64,000 bases of DNA from DATMNR01 sp963702765 (GCA_963702765.1 CAVPEB010000072.1:44780-108779); one strand, 5' to 3'. Shown: positions 9,320 to 19,007, counted from the stretch's first letter. The notes: generated by a model not told the origin, from the sequence alone. Made by a program: numbers and translations.

Positions 9320-9480
9320 ATGGAATGCGTCGATATCCCTAACCAATGCACTATAAAAACCTGCGATGCATGGAATGCGTCGACATCCCCAACCGACCTG
9401 CGATGCATGGAATGCATCGATATCCCCAACCGACCTGCAATGCATGGAATGCGTCGACATCTCCGACAAACCTCGTAGGG
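9320..9480. repeat. 37-bp tandem repeat array, four units
   Basis: Units start at 9320, 9370, 9407 and 9444 with ATGGAATGCGTCGA(T/C)ATC as the conserved core; spacing is 50, 37 and 37 bp. Each 37-bp unit continues with CCCCAACCGACCTGCGATGC. The array sits upstream of the GxGYxYP gene promoter region. Units are diverged, not identical. Confidence 0.85.
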
Positions 9481-9509
9481 GCGAGGGCGGTAGGGAGTGG
9501 TTGGGTGGG
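9474..9509. repeat. GA-rich dispersed repeat, copy 2
   Basis: CGTAGGGGCGAGGGCGG followed by a GGTTGGGTGGG tail; matches the copy at 4763-4797. It abuts the last unit of the 37-bp tandem array. Confidence 0.6.
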
Positions 9510-9714
9510 CCTTCATGGCAGACAATTCCAACTAATTGCTGCATGCAGCAGCAAGCTGAACAGACGCCAGAAGGAAAGAGGAGAGCTTTGATCAGCCGAG
9601 AGCGTTGCGTGGGTGATACAGAGCAGGCGTTGCCCTCTGTGGACGACACAGCGCCCACACCTACGAGCACCTCACAGCGTGACTGAACGTACCTCAGTTG
9701 TCCGAGACCTCCTT

Positions 9715-11124
9715 TCACCTGAATTTATTGAGCGATAAACGCATAGAGATCAGTCTCGCGCCACAACGGTGAACCGATGTTCGGCGTGTGTCGCGCGTTG
9801 GAATTCTTGCGACCAGGTTTGCCCGGATCAGCAGGCTAACACGCAGGTCGCTGGAGGTCAGGGCCACAGGTCGTGGCACGATGTCAGTTCCTGCAATGAC
9901 AGGCACCTGCATCTGCAGACGACAGGATGGACGAAGGAAGCCCAGTTGCCTGCCTCGTTCTACACAGAATGCGACGGGATCCTGCCCGCGGAGCAGCAGC
10001 GTGGGGATCGCACGCACAACTAAAGCCATGGAGACCTCAAACGGGTCAACGTGGGCGCGGACGGCGATTTCCATGCGCATGGCTTGCAGGAGTTGTGCGA
10101 TGATCAGCTACGCCCACAACTGTTGCAAGATGCCGGTCAGTTTACTATGCCACCAGAGATGCAGGTGCAGGTGCTCTTTGAGCAGCAGGAACGCCAGTTC
10201 GATATCCCATCTGCGCGCATACACCCGCACCGGTTTGCCCACCGAGAGCATGCGTGGGCCCAGCCATTGGTCAGAGACCCGTGGGCCCGGCAGCCCACAC
10301 GTACCCGCACCAGTCGTGCGACATGGCCTGCTCTGGCCTGGTGCTTGCCTAGCCACACCAAGGCATCGAAGACCTCCTCGCTCTCGTAGAGCATATGCAC
10401 CACCGTGTAACTCGCTCTCTCGCAAGCGAGAGACATACCCAGGCTGCGCATCGTCAGGTCGTCAAGCTCATGAAAAGCCAAAGTAGCCCAGATCGAAGAG
10501 CAGCAAGGGCCCCTTGGACAGCCCTTCCAGCATAGCTCGAGCATGCACTTTGCAGTTCTGCTGCACATCGGCCAGATAGTCAATGCGTTGCCACAGTTGT
10601 AGGCGCACATCAAAGAGGGTGGCCAGTTTGCCCGGCAGACTTCATCGGCCCCTTCTTGAAGTGGCGCAGGCTCTGCAGCTTGCGGGGCGAGGGGTCTAAC
10701 GTCGTTTCATCCAGCGCCAGCACCGCATCAGCAAACGGTGCCAGCACGTCCCACGACTGCGCGCTCACCAACGGCTGCACCCAGGCTGCGAGCATGCGGC
10801 TGACCTGCTCAAAGATCGCCTGCAACGGCTCTGTTCCTCCATGGTCGAGTCGTGTATACACCGCTTGATCGCAGATGTCATAGCCTTGACACACCACCGC
10901 ACGCCACACCTCGCGTACCCCGCGTACGCGCTGCAACACACTCAGCAACAACGTACTCCACAACACCTCAGCTGGGAGTTCACGAGGTCGACCAGCCTTT
11001 GCTGGCTCTGCTGACGCACTCGCGCTCTGGTCTGCAGTCTGTGGATCCACCGCTCGACATACGCTTGAAACTGTTCGACAAACCCAGGTGTTGCCAGAGC
11101 TGGCTGCGCTATGAGATTTTTCAT
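9715..11124 (-). pseudogene. DDE transposase (IS4-type), multiply frameshifted
   Basis: The remnant begins with MKNLIAQPALATPGFVEQF (ending at 11124) and continues in a second frame with GRPRELPAEVLWSTLLLSVL and FADAVLALDETTLDPSP, where the first catalytic Asp (ALDETT) lies. After about 10,610 it shifts again; the phrase YARRWDIELAFLLLKEHL, the conserved Y-R-E-K-like box, is in a third frame near 10,190, and the C-terminus runs to 9715. Several frameshifts make it non-functional. No inverted ends were identified. Confidence 0.75.
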
Positions 11125-11329
11125 GCGAGAGGGGTCCTTCTGGTTCTAGATGGGATCATTTCACAAAAAAGAGTATCCTCTCTCGATGCTGAGTTGCAAC
11201 CCCTTCTTCTTTTTTCCTTTCCCTATTTGTTGGATTTTATGGCCTTCATGGTCGCCCGTGGGGCGGGGTGGACAATTTCTCCAGTCAACCAGAATGTCGC
11301 ATGTTTGTCGCCCCAAACACACGTTGATT

Positions 11330-11592
11330 GTCATCCTGAGCGTCAGCAAAGGATTCGTCCCCACGAAACGCACCAAACTTCCTATTTGTGATCGCGAACG
11401 GTTCGTATATTTAGTCATCCTGAGTGTGAGCGAAGGATTTCTCGTCCCCCTGAACATAACCTTTCTACGTAGGTTCTCTCGTATATTTGTCATCCTGAGC
11501 CGCAGCGAAGGATTCCATCGTTGGAGCAGTAGAAATGCCAATTCACCTTGAAGCGAGTGAATGTCATCCTGAGCGTTAGCGAAGGATTCGTC
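11330..11592. repeat. Four copies of the GTCATCCTGAGCG...AGCGAAGGAT repeat
   Basis: Copies start at about 11330, 11414, 11489 and 11563. Each reads GTCATCCTGAGNG followed by AGC(G/A)AAGGATT, often then CGTCCCC. Further copies, one inverted, lie at 31002-31143. This phrase is a common intergenic repeat in diverse bacteria with large genomes. Confidence 0.85.
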
Positions 11593-11742
11593 CCCGAACC
11601 ACAACCGAACATCCTGATTTAGCATATCACTAGAAGAACATCCACACCATAATGAACCTCAAATCCTCAATCAATCTGAGTAAAATGTACGCGCTCTACA
11701 GATAGCGAAGTCGATCAAAACAAGACTTCTACAAATGAATTA

Positions 11743-11781
11743 GTTGCGGCTCTCGAACGGGCTTCACAGGCCATCCCAACT
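11743..11781. repeat. 39-bp CRISPR-repeat-like relic, copy 1
   Basis: 33 of 39 bases match the segment at 13545-13583; the core GAACGGGCTTC.CAGGCCATC is nearly identical. Read on the minus strand it begins GTTGGGATGGCC, has a short GCCCGTTC..G stem and, in copy 2, ends GGTCGGAAG, which has the length and shape of a CRISPR repeat. The two copies flank a transposase remnant. Confidence 0.45.
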
Positions 11782-11816
11782 CCAGTCTGGAGTGCTTTCT
11801 GTTTTGTAAATGGATA

Positions 11817-11845
11817 GTTTCAATCCCGAACGGGAGGGTCGGAAG
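11817..11845 (+). CRISPR. Solitary CRISPR-repeat-like unit
   Basis: Starts GTTTCAATCCCGAACGGGAG and ends GGTCGGAAG. GTTTCAATCCC is a very common type I/III repeat start, and the GGTCGGAAG end is shared with the minus-strand reading of 13545-13583. Only one unit is present and there is no spacer array, so this is at most a remnant. Confidence 0.35.
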
Positions 11846-11966
11846 TAATTCCTAACAAGCAAGCGGAGTAAGCATCTTCCCCCTGAAGAACTTGACAGTC
11901 GCCGCACTTGCAGGCACAGTAGAAATGAATTGTTTTCCCATGCTGTGCTGCAAGGAGCTTGTCGCT

Positions 11967-13307
11967 ATGATACCATACTCACGGACCTTTGACCAGCAAA
12001 CCATGATCCACATGCTTGAGCATGATCCCATCGTGCAACGCTACCGTACCTTCTTCGCTCTCTTTGATTGGTCGGTCGTCCCAGAACCGATCCTCGATCC
12101 CTCTCGCCCGGCAAGCGGCCTCATCCGCAGGCCACCTACATCAAAGCTCTGCTGCTCAAATTGGCGGAAGGCTTGACGTACTGTACGCGCTTGCGCCGCT
12201 TTCTGCTTGAGCATCCCTTGCTCGTGCTTGAACTCGGCTTCCGGCCTGTCCTCGACATCACGCTCCCCTACGGCTTCGATGTCGGACGCACCGTTCCCTC
12301 GGCTCGCTGGTTACGCCAACAACAACGCTGCTTCCCACAGTCGGTCTTGCAAGCCCTCCTCATGCAGACGGTGGACGCCTTACGTGAGGAAATTCCCGGC
12401 CTGGGGGAGGTCGTGGCCTTCGATGTGACACACATCTACGCCTGGGTGCGCGAGAACAATCCCCGCGTCTACGTCGAAAGGACCGTTGATGTGACCCATA
12501 TTCCCAAAGGCGACCCCGATTGTCGGCTGGGCGTCAAAAAGAGCAGCAATCAGGTGCAGCCAGATGGAAGCACGAAGGAAAAAAAGGAAAGTGTGTTCGG
12601 CTATGGCTCAGGCATTGCTACCTCGACCGACCCGGTCTATGGCGATGTGATTTTCGCCCAGTACATCCAACCCTTTAACGAAGGCGACATCACCTACTTC
12701 TTCCCGCTCTACGTGGCAGCTGTGGCCACCCTGGGCTTCTTTCCCACCCATCTCACCGCTGATGCTGCCTTTGATGCCTGGTACTGCTATCAGGGCACCG
12801 CTGCTCGCCACGGCATCGCCGCCATCCCGCTCAACTCCCATGGCCATCCGGAGAGTCGACGCGACAGTGATGGCGTACCCTTGTGCGCCAAAGGCTTGCG
12901 CATGCATCCCACCTTCCAGTTCTCCCATACCTACGGCTACCACTCCCAACGCTTCCGTTGTCCGCTGCTCTCACCTCTGCGAACAGGGGAGACCTGCGAT
13001 CATCCCCAGTTTGCCAAAGGGGGTGGGTGTGTCAAAGATCCTAATTGGGAGGTGGGCGGATAGATGCGCGTGACGCTGGATCGCGACAGCCCGCTCGCAG
13101 AAGGCCGTCTAACGGCAACGGACAAGCACGGAACGCGGCAATAGCCACTCCAAAGCTCTCGGCTTAGAACGACCGAAGGTCCGCAACATCCGCTCGGTCC
13201 GCAACCTCAACACCCTGACCTACTTTCTAATCAATGCCAAGGCGTTACAACGAGCCAGAACGCGCAACGCGTGCATGTTCACGACGCTCATCGGTCAGGT
13301 GATCTAG
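11967..13307 (+). pseudogene. DDE transposase remnant inside the CRISPR-relic region
   Basis: The ATG at 11967 is preceded by AAGGAG. The N-terminus (MIPYSRTFDQQTMIHML, RYRTFFALFDWSVVPEP) is in one frame and the body (KALLLKLAEGLTYCTRLRRF, then FDVTHIYAWVRENNPR and LTADAAFDAWYCYQG with two catalytic Asp candidates) is in another, so there is a frameshift near 12,110-12,130. A premature stop after GGGCVKDPNWEVGG (13,063) and a further one precede the recognisable C-terminus GLERPKVRNIRSVRNLNTLTY, which ends at a TAG at 13,307. Inactive. Confidence 0.8.
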
Positions 13308-13544
13308 TCGCTGTGCCACGAACGGGGCACACGAACGCGCTTCCAACGCAGGTCGCAGGAGCTGTGGCAGCACAGCCTGCCTCTCGTGGCACTAGCCATC
13401 CCTTGCGTCCCATCCCCAGAGCTCCGCTCGTCCATGACACGGCCTCGGCGCTCCCAAAAAAGACGCCGATGGATTCTGGTGAACCTCACACGGCGCTCAT
13501 CGATATATACTATAATTGCTGAAGCTTTTCCAACTCCCAGAATA

Positions 13545-13583
13545 CTTCCGACCCTTGAACGGGCTTCCCAGGCCATCCCAACT
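13545..13583. repeat. 39-bp CRISPR-repeat-like relic, copy 2
   Basis: Begins CTTCCGACCCTTGAACGGGC; 33/39 match with 11743-11781. On the minus strand, the cas strand, it runs GTTGGGATGGCC...GGGTCGGAAG, sharing AGGGTCGGAAGTA with the unit at 11817-11845. Confidence 0.45.
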
Positions 13584-13629
13584 GTGGTACTTTTAGTATA
13601 GCATGAGAAGCCAGTTTAGGCAAGCGTTT

Positions 13630-13760
13630 CCGAGAGTCTCTTTACAGTAGAGCTTTTTGGTCTTGAAAGACGGCGAAATTGTGACCTCTTATTCGTGTGA
13701 AGCGGCCTCTGAAGACTCCCGAGAGTCTCTGTTCAGAGACTCCGTCACTGAGACTCTCGG
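13630..13760. repeat. Inverted-repeat cluster downstream of cas2
   Basis: CCGAGAGTCTC occurs at 13630-13640 and 13719-13729 and, inverted, at 13750-13760. Between the last two lies a perfect 8-bp hairpin AGTCTCTG-TT-CAGAGACT (13724-13741). Two mutually exclusive hairpins can form. It may terminate cas transcription or be leader/array debris. Confidence 0.55.
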
Positions 13761-13772
13761 AAAGCTCAGCAT

Positions 13773-14078
13773 TTACACGAGGAAGAGCACATCATCGGCT
13801 GGTGGTAGTCCTCCAACTGTTTCCACCTTGCTCACACAGTTCGAGCAGAGAGGATAGAAGCGCACACTGTCCTGCATGGCTACCATGTGCTTCTCTAACT
13901 TGGAGTATAAGAGGATGAGTTGTTTCCTCGTCAGGAAACACTCAAACAGGGAATACTGTGTCCACTTGCCATAGCCGAGCAAGATTTTGTGGATTTTCGT
14001 GCGTCTTCGATCGTCGGGGATATCGTAGGCAATCACATAGCACGTGATCTGATTGCTTCTAGTGGGGTGCCTTTTCAT
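13773..14078 (-). CDS. cas2: CRISPR-associated protein Cas2
   Basis: 101 residues, normal length for Cas2. The ferredoxin-like fold signature is visible: ITCYVIAYDIPDDRRRTKIHKIL (beta strand with the metal-binding Asp), then GKWTQYSLFECFLT and SVRFYPLCSNC. Cas2 forms the integration complex with Cas1 that inserts new spacers. It follows cas1 by 23 bp on the same strand. The frame is intact and uninterrupted, in contrast with most of the locus. Ribosome binding site is weak. Confidence 0.92.
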   Translation of the reverse strand: MKRHPTRSNQITCYVIAYDIPDDRRRTKIHKILLGYGKWTQYSLFECFLTRKQLILLYSKLEKHMVAMQDSVRFYPLCSNCVSKVETVGGLPPADDVLFLV

Positions 14079-14101
14079 CGTTCTTATTGATCTCGCAGTT
14101 C

Positions 14102-15199
14102 TTATTTGATCAACAGTGGCGGGTATTCATCTATCTCCCCCGTGAGCGCCTTGGCGAGCAATCGCGCTTGCAGTTCGAGACAGCGGCGATACGTCACTCT
14201 ATACCCAAAAAGCGGATGGATCACTTCTTCGTTGAGCCGCTCCTCAAACTGCGTGAAGAAGACCTTACGTCGATCATCTTTGAGCCGGTATGCTCCCAAT
14301 TCGACGACGAAATCAGCAGGGGTGAGCATTCGCTTGTTGAGCATCGTCAGGACGATCGAATCAACAATAATCGGTCGGAACTCTTCCAGCAGATCAAGCG
14401 CCAGGGCAGGGCGTCCATAGACAGAGCTGTGCAAGTAGCCTACATAGTGATCGAAACCTACCAGTTGCACTGCATCTGCGACCTTGTTCGTGAGCAGAGA
14501 ATACCCAAAGCTCAGCAAGGAGTTGACCGGATCAGTAGGTGGACGCTTCACACGTCCTGGAAAAGGCCACTGACTGGAGTCGTTCAGCAGTGTGCCAAAG
14601 CAGCGAAAATAAGCGGCGCTGCCTGCTCCTTCCATACCCAGAATGGTTTCAAGCGCTGTGCCTGCAACGCGATGATCCCCAGTAGCGAGCGGCTTCCTGG
14701 CTGGCGCATTATGTACTGAGAGCGTATCCAGACCATTGATGAGATCAGCCATCTGTTCAATCGATTGCCTCATGTCAGTGTCAACTTGACGGCGCTGATA
14801 GCGCTGTAACATCGTGCGCTGGTTCGACAGTTTCCCGATCACAAAACGCCGGGCCAGTTCGCAGCGCATCGACATATCCTGGTGCGCCCGGTACTGTGCC
14901 AAGCGTAAGATAGCATTCTTGGAGAGTGGCGGGGAAAGCCGGCCTTTGAACTGGCCGAATTGGTTCAAATACGTGATCTCGATGTTGCGATCCAGCAGGA
15001 GGTGTATGGCAGAGGCTGTCATGGTGATCTCACCCAGCACGACCACCTCGTCAACTTTCACAAGCGGAATATGTTGCTTGCGTGCACGTGATGGCGATGA
15101 TCCATCCTTTCCCTTCCTTGCAGGAATTTCCACCAGCAGCATATTCTCGCTATCACGGCGCACAAACGAATACTCTTCAGTTAAATAGAGTGTTGGCAC
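14102..15199 (-). CDS. cas1: CRISPR-associated integrase Cas1
   Basis: 365 residues from a GTG at 15199, chosen because AGGAG lies 7 bases upstream; the longer open frame adds 15 unlikely residues. Cas1 landmarks: N-terminal beta domain (PTLYLTEEYSFVRR ... VVLGEITMTASAIHLLLDRNIEITYL), catalytic Glu in ILGMEGAGSAAYF (about residue 190), His in VGYLHSSVYGRPALALDLLEEFRP (about 255) and the downstream Asp/Glu pair of the same box. All four catalytic positions are present. Intact frame, same operon as cas2. Sequence type is that usually found with type III and mixed type I/III loci. Confidence 0.95.
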   Translation of the reverse strand: MPTLYLTEEYSFVRRDSENMLLVEIPARKGKDGSSPSRARKQHIPLVKVDEVVVLGEITMTASAIHLLLDRNIEITYLNQFGQFKGRLSPPLSKNAILRLAQYRAHQDMSMRCELARRFVIGKLSNQRTMLQRYQRRQVDTDMRQSIEQMADLINGLDTLSVHNAPARKPLATGDHRVAGTALETILGMEGAGSAAYFRCFGTLLNDSSQWPFPGRVKRPPTDPVNSLLSFGYSLLTNKVADAVQLVGFDHYVGYLHSSVYGRPALALDLLEEFRPIIVDSIVLTMLNKRMLTPADFVVELGAYRLKDDRRKVFFTQFEERLNEEVIHPLFGYRVTYRRCLELQARLLAKALTGEIDEYPPLLIK

Positions 15200-15460
15200 G
15201 AAAATACTCCTTTTTATCTTCTCTTGCCAGACCGGATTTCCCATGCCAGGAACCTACGAAATGTCTTAGTGAAGGTATTCATGAGGATAAAGTTGGGTAC
15301 TCCTGCTGCAAACGCTTACTCGTGTACCATATTCTCAATGAGACCTGAGCTATCTGTTGCTTCATGCAGTCATAGTATATTGTTCAGATTTAGGTATGAG
15401 CAACATATACCTGATTTGTAATCGAACTTTGAAAGTTGGTGTCGCGGTTTCTTGTCGATT

Positions 15461-17209
15461 TCATGGTTTGTCGAGAGTACATACAGGGACATAGAGACCT
15501 TCTGCTTGTTTGTAATAATAAAGTGTGATTGGACATAGGGCGTTGAATTGATAGCCTATCATTACTGCAAGAGCAGCAGGCAAGGCGGCAAAGAGATGGA
15601 TGTGCGTAATGCCTTGTCACATAAGTCTCTTAATTCTTGCCTGATTTGGTGTGATATTGCAAAAGCTTGAGAAGCACTATCAATCCTACCGGGTAGGCTG
15701 AAGTGGAGATGTTGTTTATATGAAATACCTAGGATGGGTATATTACGTGCAACATCCTGTGCTATATTGCGTTCAATAGTAATCACAACTATGGCTGTTC
15801 TCAAATCGCTGTGGCCATTATATGTTTGTTTTTGTAATGGTGTTGGATCTGGTTGTGCCTTTTGTACTCCAGGTTTCATTTTGTCCTTCGAGTAGCAATG
15901 TAAAGCGCGAAGTTTCTGGTATTGCGTGTCCCAGGGTAAAGGGTGCTGGGAGATATGCTTGCACGTCTATATGCAGTTTGTGACTTGGGATTTGGGCACT
16001 GAGCTCTCTCTTACATCTTCGAGGGCTGGTAATGGATTCATCCCACACTTTTTCAGGTGAGGTTCTTTTTTACTCGTAAACAATTCTGCCCAGTCCAGGT
16101 CGAGATCCAGGCTAGATACTGTAGGTGCGAAGTCGACGACTCGTAGAACTATATAGATTTCAGATAGGTTCTGCACCAATCCGACGCAACCGGAGAGCAA
16201 AGGTCGCTTTGAGGATACGTTGAGATATTTCTCTGAGTTTCTGGTTATAAAGCTCTATATCTTGGTTGGGATCGGGCAGAGAAACTGCGTTAAATTCTGT
16301 TAATGAGCGGTAGCCACGAATGGTACTGTTGTGCTGAACTTGAGCGAAAGTGACACCTTTTGTAATGTCGGTACGATGTTGAATGCCTGGTCTTGCTCCC
16401 ATCGTTGTAGGGCGGCAGGAACTTCTTTTTCCCAGATATAGTCAGATTTAAGACATTCAGGTGTGATGTAGATTACGAAGGCATCGGACTCTTGTTTGAT
16501 GGCTTGAATTATCGCGTGTTCGGTGAAGCCACCTAGAGGGATGTTAGTTACGTCGCGCCAGGTCTCGTCTTCCACGGACTTTGAGGTGAAGTTGTAAAGA
16601 TTTGACCTGTTCAGCGTCCTCGCGTTTGTAGCTGAGGAATGCTGTTGCGGGACGCTCCAACCTAGCGTTATTTGCATTATTCGTTGTAGCGGAGAACGAA
16701 GATGATGAAGTTTGTGAAGTTGTAAAAATTTGATCCTTTTCGACTGTGAGGCTTTCAATTGCTCTGCGTATTTCTTGTGCTATTTGGTACAATGCTTCAT
16801 CAGTGTTTTGCCATGAACTGATTGGTTTGCCATTAAATGGTAGAGCTTGCAGCTTACCGAAAGGAGCATCATGCCAATCGACCGGGCGAAGGAGAATGGG
16901 AATGACTCGCGCCTCTCCGGCATCATGCCTCTCCATTGCTCGTTTGATCTGGACATCGTTGCAATAATTAGAGGCCATAAAATCAGGGCTGACCAGCAAT
17001 AAAATAATGTGAGCAGTATCGAAATGCTCATCAACTTCTCTTGCCCATTCTTTCCCGGCCACGATCTTGCGGTTATGCCAATCGGTAATATATCCCTGGT
17101 TTCTGAGAGCACTCAAGTGCTTTTCCAGTTCATTGCGTAGTCTTTCATCTCTACGAGCATAAGCGTAGGAATAAAAAAGCTGAAGGGGGATTGTTGGCCT
17201 GATTGTCAT
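15461..17209 (-). pseudogene. TIR-TIR-SAVED effector, decayed
   Basis: The first TIR domain is intact in one frame (about residues 7-150: LQLFYSYAYARRDERLRNEL, ITDWHNRKIVAGKEWAREVD, IILLLVSPDFMAS, RVIPILLRPVDWHDAPFGKL). A second, shorter TIR-like domain starts ATAFLSYKREDAEQV and continues after a frame change with WRDVTNIPLGGFTEHAIIQAI and AFVIYITPECLKSDYIWEKEV. The C-terminal part is a SAVED domain: LDLDLDWAELF, HKLHIDVQAYLPAPFTLGHA, TAIVVITIERNIAQDV and IHLFAALPAALAVMIGYQFN, ending at a TGA at 15461. SAVED domains bind cyclic oligonucleotides and TIR domains cleave NAD, so the ancestral role was probably a cOA-activated NADase. The frame alternates between two registers about six times; no functional full-length product is expected. 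The usual catalytic Glu of TIR1 reads Gln (CNDVQIKRA). Confidence 0.88.
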
Positions 17210-17240
17210 AAACTGACCTCTTCATATGACACATACTCTT

Positions 17241-18365
17241 CTACGGCACGTTCCTCGTGTCTCGAATCCGCTTGCCTTTGCTCACTTCCCTATCGAACCA
17301 TTCGCGTTTACTAGGGTAGTAGTAGTTTACTCCTGCTTCCGGCGGCCAGCGCCAAATGCGCCGCAAATCTTCCATTGCCAGTGTTTGCAGGTACTTTTCT
17401 GAAGACTCATCGATATGTTTGTATAACACCTCCCACATTGGCTCGCCTTCCAGTAGCGTCTTTCCCTGCCCTGATCTCCAATTGGTGTAGCGTGAGGAGT
17501 AGTCTATCAGTGTCAGGCTTGTGGGTTGCAGGTAGATGGAACCCAGTCCCAGAGGTTTGCCGTAGCCGATTTTGTGGCGCATCTGCTCTTCCAAAGCGAC
17601 CGCTGGCGCGAGTGCACCAAATTCGTCGACTTCCAGGTTAGTAAAGCTGAGATGGAAATGGAACTGGGTATGGTAATTTAACGGTTCAATATGGCGATTA
17701 GCGGGTCTGCCTCCCATCTCGATGAGTCTGTTTGCAGATAACGGACTTGCTTGCTGCGGATGATGAAAGTAAAATTTGCGACCCGCGACGTAGCGTTTCG
17801 CTTCATCAAGATAAAAATCCTCGTGATGTGGCTTAGGATCTACCAGCACAGCGGTATACATGGGTTCATAATGGTAAACCCTGTCCGGGTAAGCCACAGC
17901 ATCGCCGATATTGACCTTGCCCAGGAATACACCGCCCTCGCGCTCTTTTAACATACCGAAGGTACGACAGGCAATACAGAGGTTCGTATTATTTGCGCAG
18001 TGCTGGAAGTCACCCGGTACCCTGTTTCTATACCTCACCATGTGACGTTCATAGTCTCCATCGAACAGTGTGAAGCAGCCATTTCCTAGCGTTTCCACGA
18101 CATTGCGCAGCATTCCCTTGAGAGAACTGCCTGGAATAATATAGTCGCCATGATCATTTTGCATGGAACGCGCGGGTTTTCTATCATCAGCGGGATGGTT
18201 ACGCGGATCGGCAATAAAAACTGGTGTTTCGGCGTAAACATCTAATTCCATCGATCCCGAATAAAGAGGCTGATCTGTCTTTCCTACCAATCGGTGATGC
18301 CAGATAGGTGTCTTCTTCCTCGGCGGTTTTGTCCAGTCGATACGCGCAAAATCATATGGGTTCAT
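17241..18365 (-). CDS. Type III RAMP-superfamily protein (TIGR03986-like)
   Basis: 374 residues, intact. RAMP features: the glycine-rich loop GDYIIPGSSLKGMLRNVVE (near residue 80), the Cys-containing CIACRTFGML (about 130-140), and the late G-rich loop HKIGYGKPLGLGSIYL (about 285-300). Length and motif order resemble the TIGR03986 group of RAMPs seen with type III-D modules, although I cannot align it here. Its ATG overlaps the stop of csx19 (ATGA-type overlap region 18352-18365) and GAGGAG lies upstream, so it is translated from the same message. It probably forms part of the Cas7-like backbone. Confidence 0.82.
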   Translation of the reverse strand: MNPYDFARIDWTKPPRKKTPIWHHRLVGKTDQPLYSGSMELDVYAETPVFIADPRNHPADDRKPARSMQNDHGDYIIPGSSLKGMLRNVVETLGNGCFTLFDGDYERHMVRYRNRVPGDFQHCANNTNLCIACRTFGMLKEREGGVFLGKVNIGDAVAYPDRVYHYEPMYTAVLVDPKPHHEDFYLDEAKRYVAGRKFYFHHPQQASPLSANRLIEMGGRPANRHIEPLNYHTQFHFHLSFTNLEVDEFGALAPAVALEEQMRHKIGYGKPLGLGSIYLQPTSLTLIDYSSRYTNWRSGQGKTLLEGEPMWEVLYKHIDESSEKYLQTLAMEDLRRIWRWPPEAGVNYYYPSKREWFDREVSKGKRIRDTRNVP

Positions 18366-18993
18366 GCTTTTGCTTCTCCTCGCCTTTCAACGGCACGACC
18401 AGGTCTTGAAAGCGAAACAGTTGTACGCAATCAATCATTTCATCTACATACTCAAGCACACGTAGTTGTACACGGCGTGCACCTGAAAGGGTTGGGTAGA
18501 GCAACAAGCGTGGAATACGCGCTGTGGCATAGTAGCTATAACCCTCAGGAGCAAGGTCAACATTCATCGTATTAAACGGGGCCACTTGGAAATTGAGCCG
18601 TTCTCCAAAGAGATAGTAATATTTTGTTTGCCGTTGATAATGCTTAATGTTTTTTGACTCTCCCTTGTTTCTGCTTAGTCCCGAAATCTCACGTTAGGGC
18701 AAGAAGTAGATCACATGATACTGCGCATCGCTTTCTTTCTCCCACCGCAGTTCGAATGTATCGCTAAAGATACGACCATTGGTAAAATCTTGCGCCCTTT
18801 CTGGATTGTCCAGATCTCCAAACCTGGAAAAAAGCAATAAGCCTTGTCTCTGCTCCTGCCTGATGATCTGCGATGGCTGATGTTCCGCCAGGAACAAGGC
18901 ATATTTCGGGAAATTGCACTTTTCAATCAGCCCTGCGAGATTTGTAACACTACCTGCACTGAGTATTTCACTTGTTTCCATAGTATGCTGCAT
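18352..18993 (-). pseudogene. csx19: Csx19-like type III-D protein with in-frame stop
   Basis: Two open segments in the same frame are separated by a single TAA at 18694-18696. The first (about 99 codons) ends GRIFSDTFELRWEKESDAQYHVIYFLP; the second continues RNKGESKNIKHYQRQTKYYYLFGERLNF and ends VVPLKGEEKQKHEPI. The phrase GR(I/V)F..TFELRW followed by YLFGERL is the pattern of the Csx19 (TIGR03984) family, a marker of subtype III-D. No start codon fits a separate downstream gene except a GTG at 18585, so this is one gene with a nonsense codon. Start is ATG 18993 or 18981 (GGAAGGG overlaps the first). Function of Csx19 is not established. Confidence 0.75.
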
Positions 18994-19007
18994 CCCTTCC
19001 GAAGCTA

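Larger units (their letters stand above)
11125..11966. other. Repeat-rich intergenic region
   Basis: Non-coding. It contains four CATCCTGAG-type repeats (11330-11590) and two CRISPR-repeat-like relics (11743-11781 and 11817-11845), described separately. ORFs drawn through it are made of repeat sequence. Confidence 0.7.
13308..13772. other. Region between transposase relic and cas2
   Basis: No gene seen. It holds the second CRISPR-repeat-like relic (13545-13583) and a set of inverted repeats (13630-13760). This is where the array of a cas1-cas2-linked locus would be expected, but no regularly spaced repeats are present. Confidence 0.6.

Noticed and set aside
9233..9718. Overlapping ORFs on both strands through the tandem array
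   Set aside because: They are translations of the 37-bp repeats and GA-rich repeat, with no start signal or family match.
11150..11625. ORFs across the CATCCTGAG repeats
   Set aside because: Repeat sequence read in several frames; no ribosome binding site.
11640..13772. A functional CRISPR array next to cas2
   Set aside because: No regularly spaced identical repeats exist; only three diverged, isolated repeat-like units.
15461..17209. Programmed frameshifting in the TIR-SAVED gene
   Set aside because: About six frame changes without slippery heptamers are far beyond any known recoding case; decay is simpler.
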